From Epiperipatus broadwayi (Eukaryota > Onychophora > Udeonychophora > Euonychophora > Peripatidae): a DNA stretch of 64,000 bases. Below the pieces are notes generated by a model. That model had not been told where the DNA came from. It was given only the letters and a program-made list of their open reading frames with translations, and made no database searches. The stretch lies in the NCBI GenBank assembly GCA_028023455.1, contig JAQFVV010006337.1:1353001-1417000 (forward strand), given 5' to 3'. The first letter of the stretch is position 1, and the number at the start of each line of letters is the position of its first letter. The position numbers and the translations under genes are program-made. Below, piece by piece: positions 35,089 through 44,899 of the stretch.

Positions 35089-35322
35089 TTATGTAGTTTG
35101 ATTATTGGCTAACCCAAAAATAAAATTATAAATCTCTTGCATATCCCTGACCACCGTGCCTAAAGAAATATTTGCTAATGTCGCATCAGATGCGTTGTTT
35201 CGTGGATTGTATTGTGGAACCGATAAACTATGTTCGAACTCAGTACCACGGGTGGCTTCACTACCTCGATGGTGCTGCTGTTCTGGGTGGTGGTCAAATT
35301 CTGCACTATGTTTACGAGTCAC
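35089..35322 (-). other. Second antisense frame in 5' LTR (unknown)
   Basis: A 77-codon frame with an ATG start, rich in H, E, N and T. It contains SVPQYNPRNNASDATLANIS and VVRDMQEI. The copy in the 3' LTR (43119-43409) keeps the frame with a few substitutions and a longer N-terminus that runs beyond the LTR end. It lies upstream of the other antisense frame on the same strand, so both could belong to one antisense transcript. Function unknown. Confidence 0.4.
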
Positions 35323-35364
35323 ACGTTTTCTGACTGTTACATAGTAGAATTTTTTTTTAGCGTT

Positions 35365-35387
35365 TGGTGCTTTCCAACGCGGAGCTT
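35365..35387 (+). promoter_or_regulatory. Possible primer binding site
   Basis: TGGTGCTTTCCAACGCGGAG lies 23 nt after the 5' LTR end. It is loosely like a tRNA-Lys-type site (TGGCGCCCAACG) with two or three extra bases. The spacing is larger than usual. A similar string, TGGCGCCCCCAAACGG, is seen at 59131. Confidence 0.35.
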
Positions 35388-36008
35388 TCGATACAAAAAA
35401 AACCCATATATACCCTGAGCAAAATATAACGCATATAAATTTCTTTTAGCGTTCGTTACTCGAGTTAGCTAATTATTCTATATATATACGATTTTGTTTT
35501 GATAAAAATAATGAAAAAAAAAATAAATCGAGTGAAATAATGTGGGTCGAGTGAATGAAAGGACAGCAGGCGTAATAACAAATTTAAGGAAAGCTGGGAT
35601 GTGTGTGTAATTTAAGAAGGAATGAAAATATTCGGATCTAATGAAATATTTTATATATATATGTCAAAAAAAAAAAGTAATCAGTCGCTAAATGAGAAAG
35701 CAGGTAGCATTGAATAATTTATTAAAGCACCGTTATATATATAGCATAGACAGCAGAAGCTTGTTATATATGTTAACAGTAAATATTTTGTTAAAGTACA
35801 AATATATATATCATAGACAGCAGTGGCTTATTATACGCGTTACCAGTAGTTCGCTATAAATATATATGATAAATATGTTAAACGCAGCAATATAGAGATA
35901 GGGCAATGTAGAGTAGGTGAGGGCAGCGAAAGAGTGTTATAGGGCCAATATACCGGTGGAGAGTAGTCAAATGCTAGTAGTATAAAATAAATAAATCATA
36001 TTAAGAAA

Positions 36009-36660
36009 ATGGAATCAGAAAATATTGATATAGAGCAAGTAGATTTAACTGAACCTTTGGAGTCGACACCTGAGCGAAGGGAAGCTCCGCAACAATACAG
36101 AGGATCAATGGACTTTAATTTCAAGTTCATTGAAAAAATACTCAGACAGAATATGCAAGAAATGAAGAAAATGTATGATGAGGAAATGAAAAAAAGAAGA
36201 GATGAAGAATCAAAACAGAGACAGGAAGAAGAAAAGATAAGAGTTAGAGAGTATCAGGAAATTCAAAAATTTGTCTTGAGAGAGTTAGGAATGATAGCAA
36301 ATGAATATAGAATAACACAAGTCAATAAAGAGGGGGGAAATATAAGGACAAGGGAGGTTAGACCTCAGAGCCACTTAGGAAAGATTATTCAGATAAAAAT
36401 CTTTAGAGGAGAGACAGGAGAAAATCCTCAAACCCACTTAATGAGCTTACAAAGTTTCTTTCAAGTGCATAAGGCAGGAGCAGGTTAACAGATAGCTATT
36501 GCCAGTTACCATTTACAGGGCTATGCCAAAGACTGGTGGGATATGGTGAAATGGAAACCTAAAACTATAGAGAAGTACACAGATGCGTTAATGAAACAAT
36601 ATTGGAGTGACAAGCATCAAATTGATATCTACAACATGCTGTCATGAAAAATACAAAGCA
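36009..36660 (+). pseudogene. gag: gag of the Ty3/gypsy element
   Basis: The open part is 159 codons from ATG 36009 to TAA at 36486. It has an acidic N-terminus, a long charged coiled-coil-like stretch (MQEMKKMYDEEMKK and onward), then KIFRGETGENPQTHLMSL, a capsid-start pattern. After the stop the same frame continues with AIASYHLQGYAKDWWD, the typical capsid helix with YLxGxAxxWW, and later frames continue with ETHAQFFLRQANRF. No zinc knuckle is visible. The protein would form the particle shell. A stop and at least one frameshift break it. Confidence 0.75.
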
Positions 36661-36826
36661 ATACCCCGAGAAACACATGCTCAGTTTTTCCTCCGCCAAG
36701 CAAACCGATTTAAATCTCTCACGATGTTCGCATTGGCAGATAGACATATCATTGGAACAATTCAACAAAATATGCCAGTAAGTACCCAAAAGCTGATGAT
36801 CGGAAGTTGTATCAGACATTGAAGAG

Positions 36827-37432
36827 ATGGAAGAATTTCTTGCAGTTTTAGATGATAGCCATTGGCCTAAAAGACTAGTAGATCATGAATGGAAGCAGGA
36901 GACCAGACAACAGCAATCAGCAACTACTAGCAATCATAGTGAGAAAGAAAGAAACCAAATGGCAATTCGATCAAGCGGGACTTCAGTAAAAGATTATCAG
37001 TACCAGCATTCATCTTGCCAGCAGCTGAAAGTTGTGGAGATGACTAACTTAATGTCAGTCATCCAGGAAGAGGATCATACTTGGGGACTTCATATTGGCC
37101 CTTGCCCAATTATTAATACAAGAATCAGGGCCTCAGTTGCACAAATTCTTCTTGACACAACAAATTATGAAAAACATGGACTCATACCCAGGCTTCCCGC
37201 TCGCCCAATCCAAATGAAGCTGGCTGATGGGAGGACAACCAGAACTGAAAACTATCAAGTCTGGTTGGAAATATCGATAGGAGAAGCCAATGCAGGACAT
37301 GCCTTCTTAATGATAAAAGGACTAATTCAGGACGTGATAATTGGGTCCGACTTCTTAACCCAACATGAATGTATCCTGGACTATAAAAAAAGATACTTAC
37401 TTTCCAGCAGAAGCAGATTAGTTTTGATATGA
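36827..37432 (+). pseudogene. pol: Protease region of pol
   Basis: The 201-codon frame ends with an aspartic-protease-like domain: IRASVAQILLDTTNYEKHGL, then VWLEISIGEAN and DVIIGSDFLTQHECILDY. The last string fits the ILGxDFLxxxxxxIDY motif that closes retroelement proteases. The catalytic DTG/DSG is DTT here, so activity would be lost. The N-terminal half is Q/S-rich linker after gag. Confidence 0.7.
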
Positions 37433-37557
37433 ATAAACAAACTGAAGAAATCCAATTAAGATGTCTGGAGGCCATTCCTGATGAGGATATCTAAGAGAAA
37501 ATTACGGGATCATCGTTAGACAAGGTAGAGAACCGATTCCAGTTACAAAAATTACTT

Positions 37558-38254
37558 ATGGAAAATCGTACTATATTTTCTCAGGTCCCAGGTGAAATTA
37601 GTGATTACGTCCATCGGATACGAGTAAAAGAAGAGACACATTTCCAGACCCACACATATCCTATCCCATTTCAGTATCAAGAAGAGGTGAATGCTCAAAT
37701 TAAGCAGATGATTGACTGGGGTGTAATTGAAAAGGGGTCATCACCCTATAATAACCCGTTAGTCGTGGTCAAAAAGAAAAGATGGAACCATACGATGGTG
37801 TCTAGATGCTAGGACATTAAACAACATTACTATACCTGAGCAAGACATCCCACCACCCATCCAAGAAACGTTTATCAAGTTGACTGCTAAGAATATTTTC
37901 TCTATCCTTGACCTAACTGCCAGTTACTGGCAAATGGCTCTCCACCCCCAGGATCGAAAATATACCACGTTCAGATACAATGGGCAAACCCACATGTTTA
38001 AGAGAGTACCTTTTGGGCTGATAAATAGCGGGGCAGGCCTCATGAGGTGTTTGGACCAAGTATTGTCAGAAAAGTTAAAAAAAAAATTGGTATGTTATGT
38101 AGACGATGTAGTAGTTGTGTCAAGAGACATTGCAGAACATGTGGAGGATTTAAAACAATTTTTTGATGAGTGCACCCAGAAAATTATAACTAAGTTTTTT
38201 CGCATTGAGGGAGATTTCCTTTTTAGGTCATATTGTAAATGGTCAATGAATTAG
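37558..38254 (+). pseudogene. pol: Reverse transcriptase region of pol
   Basis: RT motifs occur in order: HTYPIPFQYQEEVNAQIKQM, GVIEKGSSPYNNPLVVVKKK, a frameshift near 37790-37810, DARTLNN, FSILDLTASYWQMALHP with the first catalytic D, TTFRYNGQTHMFKRVPFGL, and LVCYVDDVVVVS with the YVDD active site (about 38094-38130). Another frameshift lies near 38200-38300 before the connection domain. RT copies the element RNA into DNA inside the particle. Confidence 0.88.
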
Positions 38255-38327
38255 GGCTCACCCTGACAAGGTCACAGCTATTGAAAATTTCCCTAGGCCC
38301 ACGAACCGAAAACAAGTTCAATCATTT

Positions 38328-39155
38328 TTGGGCCTTTGCAATTACTATCACAAGTTTTACCCCCATTTTGCCAAAGATACATCATCACTAGTAGAATTGA
38401 TAAGACCTCACCACCGATGGGAATGGATGAAGACCCATGAAGAAGACTTCAGTCGAGTAAAGAGAAGATTTTTAGAGACTGTGATGTTACACTACCCAGA
38501 TTTTACCCGTCCCTTTTATTTGCAGACTGATAGCAGTCAGAAAGGATTGGGCGTGGTTCTATTTCAAGTCAACCAAGAAGGCCAACACCAAATACTATAT
38601 TTTAGCAGCCGTACTCTGAAAAGAGCTGAAAAGAACTACACAGTGATGGAACAAGAGACACTAGCCATCGTGTGGTCATGTAATAAGTTCAAGCAGATGT
38701 TTCTGGGTTCAGAAGTGATTATCTTTACTGACCACCGGTGTCTTGAATTCCTAAATAAAAGTTACCTGAACAATGACCACCTCATCAGATGGTGTCTTTC
38801 ACTTCAAAGATTTCATTATAAAGTCATCTACTGCCCTGGGCCTGAAAATACAGTGGCCGATATATTAAGTCGACATCTTATAGAACTGGAGCCACACAAC
38901 CCCATAGTAAGTGATCAGCCATTGGTAATTGCAGCAACGGTACTGGACCAGGAAATGGAACACAAGTTAAGGAACCTTCAACATTGGCAAGAGCAACAAC
39001 CGCTATACCAAAAGCTTATCCAAATTGTACAACAGCAAGAAAATCCAATACAAGGCTGCTCAACACCTCGAGGAAAGAAGCTATACCGGATAAGAAATGG
39101 GTTGCTGCAGCAGCAGATTGTGGGAGATAAAATTTTACTGGAAAAATCTTGGTAG
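38328..39155 (+). pseudogene. pol: RT connection and RNase H region of pol
   Basis: A 275-codon frame begins at GLCNYYHKFYPHFA (end of RT thumb), then has RNase H with FYLQTDSSQKGLGVVLFQ, YTVMEQETLAIVWSCNKF and VIIFTDHRCLEFL, covering the three acidic residues D, E and D. DILSRH follows and marks the typical end (about 38870). The remainder leads to the integrase zinc-binding region. RNase H removes the RNA template. This is the longest uninterrupted frame in the window. Confidence 0.9.
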
Positions 39156-39700
39156 CACCTGACCTCAGAAACCATCTCATCATGTATATGCATGGCTTAG
39201 AAGGGCACTATGGCCCTAGAAAAACAGAAGAAGCTATAAGATGACAATTTCACTGGCCAAAACTATATGAAGATGTGATGGATACCCTCAAGAAATGTGC
39301 TATTTGTGCAAGAGATAAACCACCAAATAGAAACTTTAGTGGAGTAGGTGCCTCTATCATCCCATCCACACCAAATGAAATACTGGCGATCGATCACTAT
39401 AGCCCATTGCCATACTACCGTAGATTCTGTTACTTACTTGTAACTTATGATCTACTCTCAAAATATGCTTGGGCCTATCCTGTGATGCAAGCAGATAACC
39501 GTTGCGCAATTCGAGTGTTACAAAAGTGTCAATTCATCAAGATTGGAAAACCGATCACCATCCTCTCAGACCACGGATCGGCCTTTACATCTCAAGAATG
39601 GAAAACTTGGTTGAGGCAGCAGAACGTTAAACATATTTCTGACCTCAATTCGAAATCCTCAGTCTAACCCATGTGAAAGGGTTATGAGGGAAATAAACTG
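39155..39700 (+). pseudogene. pol: Integrase zinc finger and core
   Basis: After a stop at the end of the RNase H frame, HGLEGHYGPRKTEEAIR-like sequence and CAICARDKPP give an HHCC zinc finger. The core has LAIDHYSPLP (first D, about 39390) and ITILSDHGSAFTSQEW (second D, about 39579). A frameshift near 39645 moves the glutamate (PCERVMREI, about 39675) into another frame. Residue spacing fits DDE integrases. Integrase inserts the DNA copy. Confidence 0.82.
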
Positions 39701-39863
39701 ACTATTTAGGACCCATGTTAACCAAAATCACAGAAGCAGGGTAAATCAAACTGAAAAGATTTTTCAATATATCAATGGAACCATCAATGAGGCCACTGGC
39801 ATGACACCAACATGTTTGCATTTTGGTAAAGCAGACTCATTACTGATCTAGACGCCATTACCC

Positions 39864-40193
39864 ATGGATGAACGTGAAATCAATATTGAAACTGACAGAC
39901 ACAAGGCACACCACGGTGGCCTTACAGAAAGAGCAGAACGGAAATTACGAGCAGATCAGAGAAGCCAACATTTCCAGGTCGGGAACTATGTTTGGATATG
40001 GAACTCTCAACAAAGTAACCAAGATAAAAGAGTATATAAAAAGTTCTTTCCTTTGTACCGGGGACCCTTTATAATTGATCGCACATGTGGCCCAAATGCA
40101 TATTTATTAAAAGATGGAGATACCATAAAAGGGACATATAATGCCCGTAATCTGAAACCATGTAGGTATTATCCACCTGACCTGGGGTTGTAA
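39864..40193 (+). pseudogene. pol: Integrase C-terminal GPY/F domain
   Basis: The 109-codon frame contains FQVGNYVWIWN, KKFFPLYRGPFII and GPNAYLLKDGD, matching the GPY/F module that ends Ty3/gypsy integrases. It ends with NARNLKPCRYYPPDLGL and a stop. No chromodomain is seen after it and there is no env-like frame before the 3' LTR. Confidence 0.82.
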
Positions 40194-40564
40194 AAATATT
40201 AGACTATTAGGACGGTTATTAAACTTATATGAAAATATTAAAATGAACTTGATATAATGAACTTGGTTGAATGGAATGTACTTTAGTCAAATAGGGTTTT
40301 AGATAGAAATTTTGTTATATATATTATTGTTTTAATTACTATTACTCTTAAAAAATTTTTTTTTATATTATACTAACTAATCCTATTCTAATATTTTTTT
40401 TTATATATATACATTCAGTTTAACTAATTATTACTATGATTTTAACCAGACACGGCCAAATTAGGCCATTTTAATTAAACGATAAATTCTAGATCCGGGT
40501 ATATAAATTGTTCGTTGCTTCATGTAATCTCTGCTTTCTATATTTCAATATATCTGTAAAAACA

Positions 40565-40662
40565 ATAATAATGTTTTCGTATTTAAATTATGTAATGTAA
40601 AAATTTTTTTTTCATAATAATGTTTTCGTATTTAAATTATGTAATGTAAAAATTTTTTTTTC
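40565..40662. repeat. 49-bp tandem duplication before the 3' LTR
   Basis: Units start at 40565 and 40614 with ATAATAATGTTTTCGTATTT and are practically identical. The duplication lies in the non-coding part between integrase and the polypurine tract. Confidence 0.9.
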
Positions 40663-40699
40663 TCTTTCTTGCCTCCTTTTGTCCTTCCTTAATTGTTCA

Positions 40700-40716
40700 C
40701 GGGAAGTACGGGGAAA
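40700..40716 (+). promoter_or_regulatory. Polypurine tract
   Basis: CGGGAAGTACGGGGAAA lies directly before the TG of the 3' LTR, with two pyrimidine interruptions. It is the expected plus-strand primer site. Confidence 0.65.
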
Positions 40717-40739
40717 TGAAACAGTAAGATTCGTATTCG

Positions 40740-41046
40740 AATCTTGAGTTTCACCTCTTTCTGTCGTCTCTCACTGACTGGTCTATCCTGCCCAAATTTA
40801 AACTTTTTGGTATCGAATTGTGTGTGTAGCAATATTAAAAATGTATAAATATATGTAGAATTCAGCATAAATATGCACACATTTCGATCTCAAATCTTGA
40901 GTTTCACCTCTTTTCTGTCGTCTCTCACGGACCGGTCTATCCCGCCCAAATTTAAACTTTTTGGTATCGAATTGTGTGTGTAGCAATATTAAAAATATAT
41001 AAATATATGTAGAATTCAGCATAAACATGCACACATTTCGATCTCA
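40740..41046. repeat. 153-bp tandem duplication in the 3' LTR
   Basis: Units begin at 40740 and 40893 with AATCTTGAGTTTCACCTC. The 5' LTR has a single unit (32856 onward). Since LTRs are identical at insertion, this arose afterwards. Confidence 0.9.
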
Positions 41047-42342
41047 AATTAAAGGCAATAAATAGGGATAAAATAATATAATTTAGATTTCTTTTAGTTA
41101 TATAATTTTGTATAATTTTAATCATTTATTTTGGATTATAAAGTTCGTATTTATTGCTTTGTTTAAATTTCGTTTAATAATAACACTAAAAAAATCTTAT
41201 GTAATATTTAATTAAAAGTTAAAATAATCTTATGTTCCCTTTTTGTTTTTGAAATTTAAATGCATCAGTCAGTGATAGATAATAGATTAATTAAAGAAAA
41301 ATTCCCCAAAATGTAATTAGTAAATGTAAAATGTAAACAATAGAACAGCAGCTTTCTTTATAATTAAAACCAACAAAATGCATTGATTATCCTCAGGGCA
41401 GATTAAGTAGAACCTAAAAATACCTTAACAAAAATGTGAAAGATCAAGATAAGAAAAGAGGCCATCTTAGACTTGCTGGAGACATTCACTTAAACTTTAG
41501 CTCTGCTCTCGATCACTGAGAGTCTCCAAAATATAAAAATAAATTGTTCCTGCCAAGGTATGACTGAGTAAAAGCACCTAGATTATTCTCCATCGGGAGA
41601 TGGCCTATAGGATGCTGAACTTTCCATTGCCCATCATAAATTCACCATGAAGATCTGCTGCCTGAAATAAATGAGAAAGCTGCTGTTAAAGTAAATGAAA
41701 CATCTAAACACAAGAAAGAATTGCCACTCATGAACTATTTGCTACTAAACCAATGGACTCGGAAACTTCTTATAAAACAGGTACCTGTCTGTATTCAAAC
41801 TCTAGAGTACTCTAATAACATGCTATAGCTCTTCTTCATATTACTTATCTAAATTATAAAATGTAAAAACTATCATTTGTATAACTAAAATTGAATAATT
41901 AATTTAATGTGTAAATTTCTTTAACAATCTAGCTTACCTCACTCTATCTTTCTTGGGTGCATATTTCTCAAATCTACATTTTATCTATATTTATTATTTA
42001 ATTATTGCATGCTCGTAATTGTCTCAATTTTCAAAGTTTAAATCTATGATCGCTTGAAACAGTGAATGCGTGTCAAATTTTCATTAATATTTACTTTCAT
42101 AAATAACTTAACTTTCATATAAATCAACACGCATTCAATGCATCATTTATTGTAATGCAGGGTCTACTACTTCGCAAATGGCTGGCATATTAGTTGTAAT
42201 AATTCCCAGTTTATTTATGTTTTGTATTATTAAATCTTAATATTTAATAATTCTAGAAAATTACATTTCTTTGAGAGTCACCAACGTTCTTCAGTAAATG
42301 TTGATAATGTAGGGCCGAGTTAGAAATCTATTTAAAATCTTA

Positions 42343-42597
42343 TCATAATCATTTATACATTAAACATGTGTTACGTTTTAGAGATGCGATGACCCATTCT
42401 GCCGTGAAATTTCCGGACTTTTCAGGGTTGAAATTAACCCCAGTCGTCCTACACAAGCGGACATAATGGGTGCTCCCATAGGACTTGACGACATCATGCA
42501 GCCAGCCGGCAAACTGCGACAAGGACCGCTTGTCCCTGGTTATGCTTATGTGACACCTTACTTCGTCAGGCCGATGGCAGAGACCAGCCCGGCATTC
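42343..42597 (-). other. Antisense frame in 3' LTR (copy of 34313-34567)
   Basis: The same coding-like island as in the 5' LTR, with CHRPDEVRCHISITRDK and FAGWLHDVVKSYGSTHYV unchanged. A few amino acid changes (for instance I to F near the C-terminal side) and an earlier stop near the end are visible. Function unknown. Confidence 0.4.
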
Positions 42598-43118
42598 TTA
42601 TAAACTCATTCACGGCATTGCAGTTTCGATATACTGCCATTCCATATCGCCTTTCTAAAGCATACCACATGTTCCTTTACTTAATTTTATTATTCTATAT
42701 ATTACTTCGCCTCTGCATTATCTTCATAATTCACTCTCAAATAAATGTTTGCCCTTAGTGATAAATAAATATTTTAATTAAATAAATATATGTCCGCCGC
42801 TACTCTTAAATCTTACTTTAGAGTCCTGCATTGCAAAGGTATAAATCCCTCAAGGCATGCGCATTAGAAATGCTTACTCGAGAATTTTAGGTAGCTAGAT
42901 TATGCCTTCAAATAAATGAATTCCTTTTGTAAACAAATAAATAAATGTATTCTTTAAAATATAATCATGTCGCAAATCCTGCTACTGAAGCTTTTAATCC
43001 ATAAAATATTATTAGTAAATGATTTTCTTATTAAAATGTGTTAATAAATAATTTTAAACTATACATCTGCGGTTACGTTTCATTTATTCGATACCCATTC
43101 TATATAATATTTCCTCGA

Positions 43119-43409
43119 TTATGTAATTTGATTATTGGCTAACCTGAAAATAAAATCATGAATCTCTTGCATATCCCTGACCACCATGCCTAAAGAAATA
43201 TTTGCTAATGTTGCATCAGATGCGTTGTTTCGTGGATTGTATTGTGGAACCGATAAACTATGTTCGAACTCAGTACCATGGGTGGCTTCGCTACCTCGAT
43301 GGTGCTGCTGTTCTGGGTGGTGGTCAAATTCTGCACTATGTTTACGAGTCACACGTTTTCTGACTCTTATAATATAGCACAGTGATAAAAATAATAGATG
43401 CAAGATCAA
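43119..43409 (-). other. Antisense frame in 3' LTR, reading in from the flank
   Basis: This is the copy of 35089-35322. Here the open frame begins outside the LTR (43409) and enters it, giving 96 codons. The part inside the LTR matches the 5' copy with few substitutions. The first residues come from flanking DNA, so they are accidental. Confidence 0.35.
43372..43375. repeat. Target site duplication, right (ATAT)
   Basis: ATAT directly follows the last base of the 3' LTR, matching 32830-32833. Confidence 0.65.
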
Positions 43410-43785
43410 AATGATCCTGAATAGATCACCAATTGAATGGGGGGGGGGGTGTTTCAGTCAACAATTAAATTATGTCATTTTATTGCTTGAGCAACTAACA
43501 ATATAATTTTTCATATACAAAATAATTTCTATATGCTAAAATAAAAAATAAATTGTATGGAATATTAGACAATCTATCTTTCATATGCAAGCTCTTTTAA
43601 TTAATTTGTTAAGTGTATGTGTTTTATTATAACTACATTAATATAACAAATGCAGGCAATTTGTATGCAGAATAATACACTAGTATAAAAAATATATTTA
43701 CTTAATAAGTGATCAAAATGTAAAATGATAATAAAAATCATTCTAGTAGAGAATGGCATAAAAGTCTCAAATGTCATAATTTTAT
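43376..43785. other. AT-rich spacer with a G run
   Basis: Right flank of the LTR element up to the LINE 3' end. An 11-base G run lies near 43439-43449. No gene is seen. Confidence 0.5.
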
Positions 43786-44140
43786 TTTAAAAATATTTTA
43801 TTGACATAACAAAATTAATGATGGCTCAATTCCAGTTCTGGTTTTGGCTTCTTCCATCAAGGCTGACTTGGTAATGTGGCTGTCCTAAATCTGGTAGATG
43901 CATGGCAGAGCCATTAACCACCCTAACAGGTTAATGTATGAGTAAATAGCATTCCATTCTGTTGGTATTGTCCACTCCTTTGAGGTTGGCTCTATAATGC
44001 TGACATATCAGAACTGGTATCCATGTAGTGTGGGATCGTTGACTCTCTGGCAAAGTCCAGCATGTTGCATTATAGACATACGATAGGCACTATAATATCG
44101 ATATATCAGGTCCAATATTCATGTAATGTGAGTCCATGAG

Positions 44141-44560
44141 TCATACTAGCAGGTTCCATGTATTTGTAAATAAGAATCTAGAGGATAATATCTTGTCCTT
44201 GTTCTGAAGAACTTTAAGCTTATCAAAAAATATAGCATTAGGGTCCGGTGCTGGTTGCATAAACTTTGACCTGCATCTTGTGTACCAAACGGTATATGTC
44301 AGAAAGGTAGATAACCTGATAACCATAAAGCCTCCAGAGGAAAGACAACCCCTGATGTCCAGGATTTTATCAACTGCTATAACGCAGTGTTGAGAGATGA
44401 TGTGGCTAATACTGTTATAGCCTGAACATATATTTATCAGATGATTAAAGGTCTCCTCTCCTCTAGAGCAGGCATGACAGATTGGATCTATTTTATTTAG
44501 GAACCACTTGAAGTGTAAAATGTATTAGTTGGCATGGAGCCCAGATTAACCTTGACCAGA
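44141..44560 (-). pseudogene. LINE C-terminal zinc knuckle and tail
   Basis: The frame reads HFKWFLNKIDPICHACSRGE then ETFNHLINICSGYN, giving C-x2-C-x9-H-x4-C, the knuckle found after RT in many LINEs. It continues for about 80 codons with VIRLSTFLTYTVWYTRCRSK to a stop at 44141, the end of ORF2. Confidence 0.75.
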
Positions 44561-44899
44561 TAATCCAACAGTTTGGGTTCCAGCAACAGAGATTTAAATA
44601 TTGCAGTGATTCTATGATTGCTGCACCATAGGTGAATCCACATAGCTGTATTTTCAGAATTCAGCAGGCAGTGTGCCTGCTAGATGCTAATTTTATTATT
44701 AAACTCTGCCGTTAAGTGCCCAATGTGTAGAAATTGTTGCTTAATAATGGTGTCAAGCCACGTGTCTTTACTGGGGGGGGGGGTCAGTCAGTAAGTATTA
44801 CAGTCTCAATGATAGCTGATAGAGAGAATTTTTTAAGAAGATTTACTCCAAGTGAATGATCTTTTTGAAAATTAATTGCTTGTATTGAATGGAGACCCA

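Larger units (their letters stand above)
32834..35341 (+). repeat. 5' LTR, about 2.5 kb
   Basis: It aligns along its whole length with 40717-43371. It has TG at the start and CA at the end (TTACA, 35337-35341). At about 2508 bp it is far longer than usual gypsy LTRs of a few hundred bp. Two less AT-rich, coding-like islands lie inside (33530-33770 and 34330-34570) and a third overlaps 35089-35322. Confidence 0.88.
32834..43371 (+). mobile_element. Ty3/gypsy LTR retrotransposon, complete but mutated
   Basis: The element is about 10.5 kb. Long direct repeats (32834-35341 and 40717-43371) start with TGAAACAG and end in TTACA (left) or TTATA (right). The 4-bp ATAT occurs immediately outside both ends (30-33 of the 328xx block and 43372-43375), as a target duplication. 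A purine-rich tract precedes the right LTR. The internal part encodes gag, protease, RT, RNase H and integrase in the order PR-RT-RH-IN, which defines Ty3/gypsy. Every frame is interrupted, so it cannot move on its own. The two LTRs look very similar, so insertion is not ancient. Confidence 0.9.
40717..43371 (+). repeat. 3' LTR, about 2.65 kb
   Basis: It is a direct repeat of 32834-35341 but about 147 bp longer, mainly because a 153-bp unit is duplicated in tandem (40740-41046). Other differences are scattered substitutions and a 6-bp deletion in a GCT run (41682 region). It ends TTATA where the left LTR has TTACA, so the terminal CA has mutated to TA. Confidence 0.88.

Noticed and set aside
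32834-43371. The 2.5-kb direct repeats as a segmental duplication instead of LTRs
   Set aside because: TG start, CA/TA end, polypurine tract before the right repeat, ATAT at both outer borders, and a gypsy gag-pol exactly between them make LTRs the better explanation.
43186-43377. Plus-strand frames at 35156-35344 and 43186-43377 in the LTRs
   Set aside because: They overlap the antisense frames 35089-35322 and 43119-43409; both strands being open is expected from composition, and the minus-strand reading looked more protein-like. Neither strand is proven.
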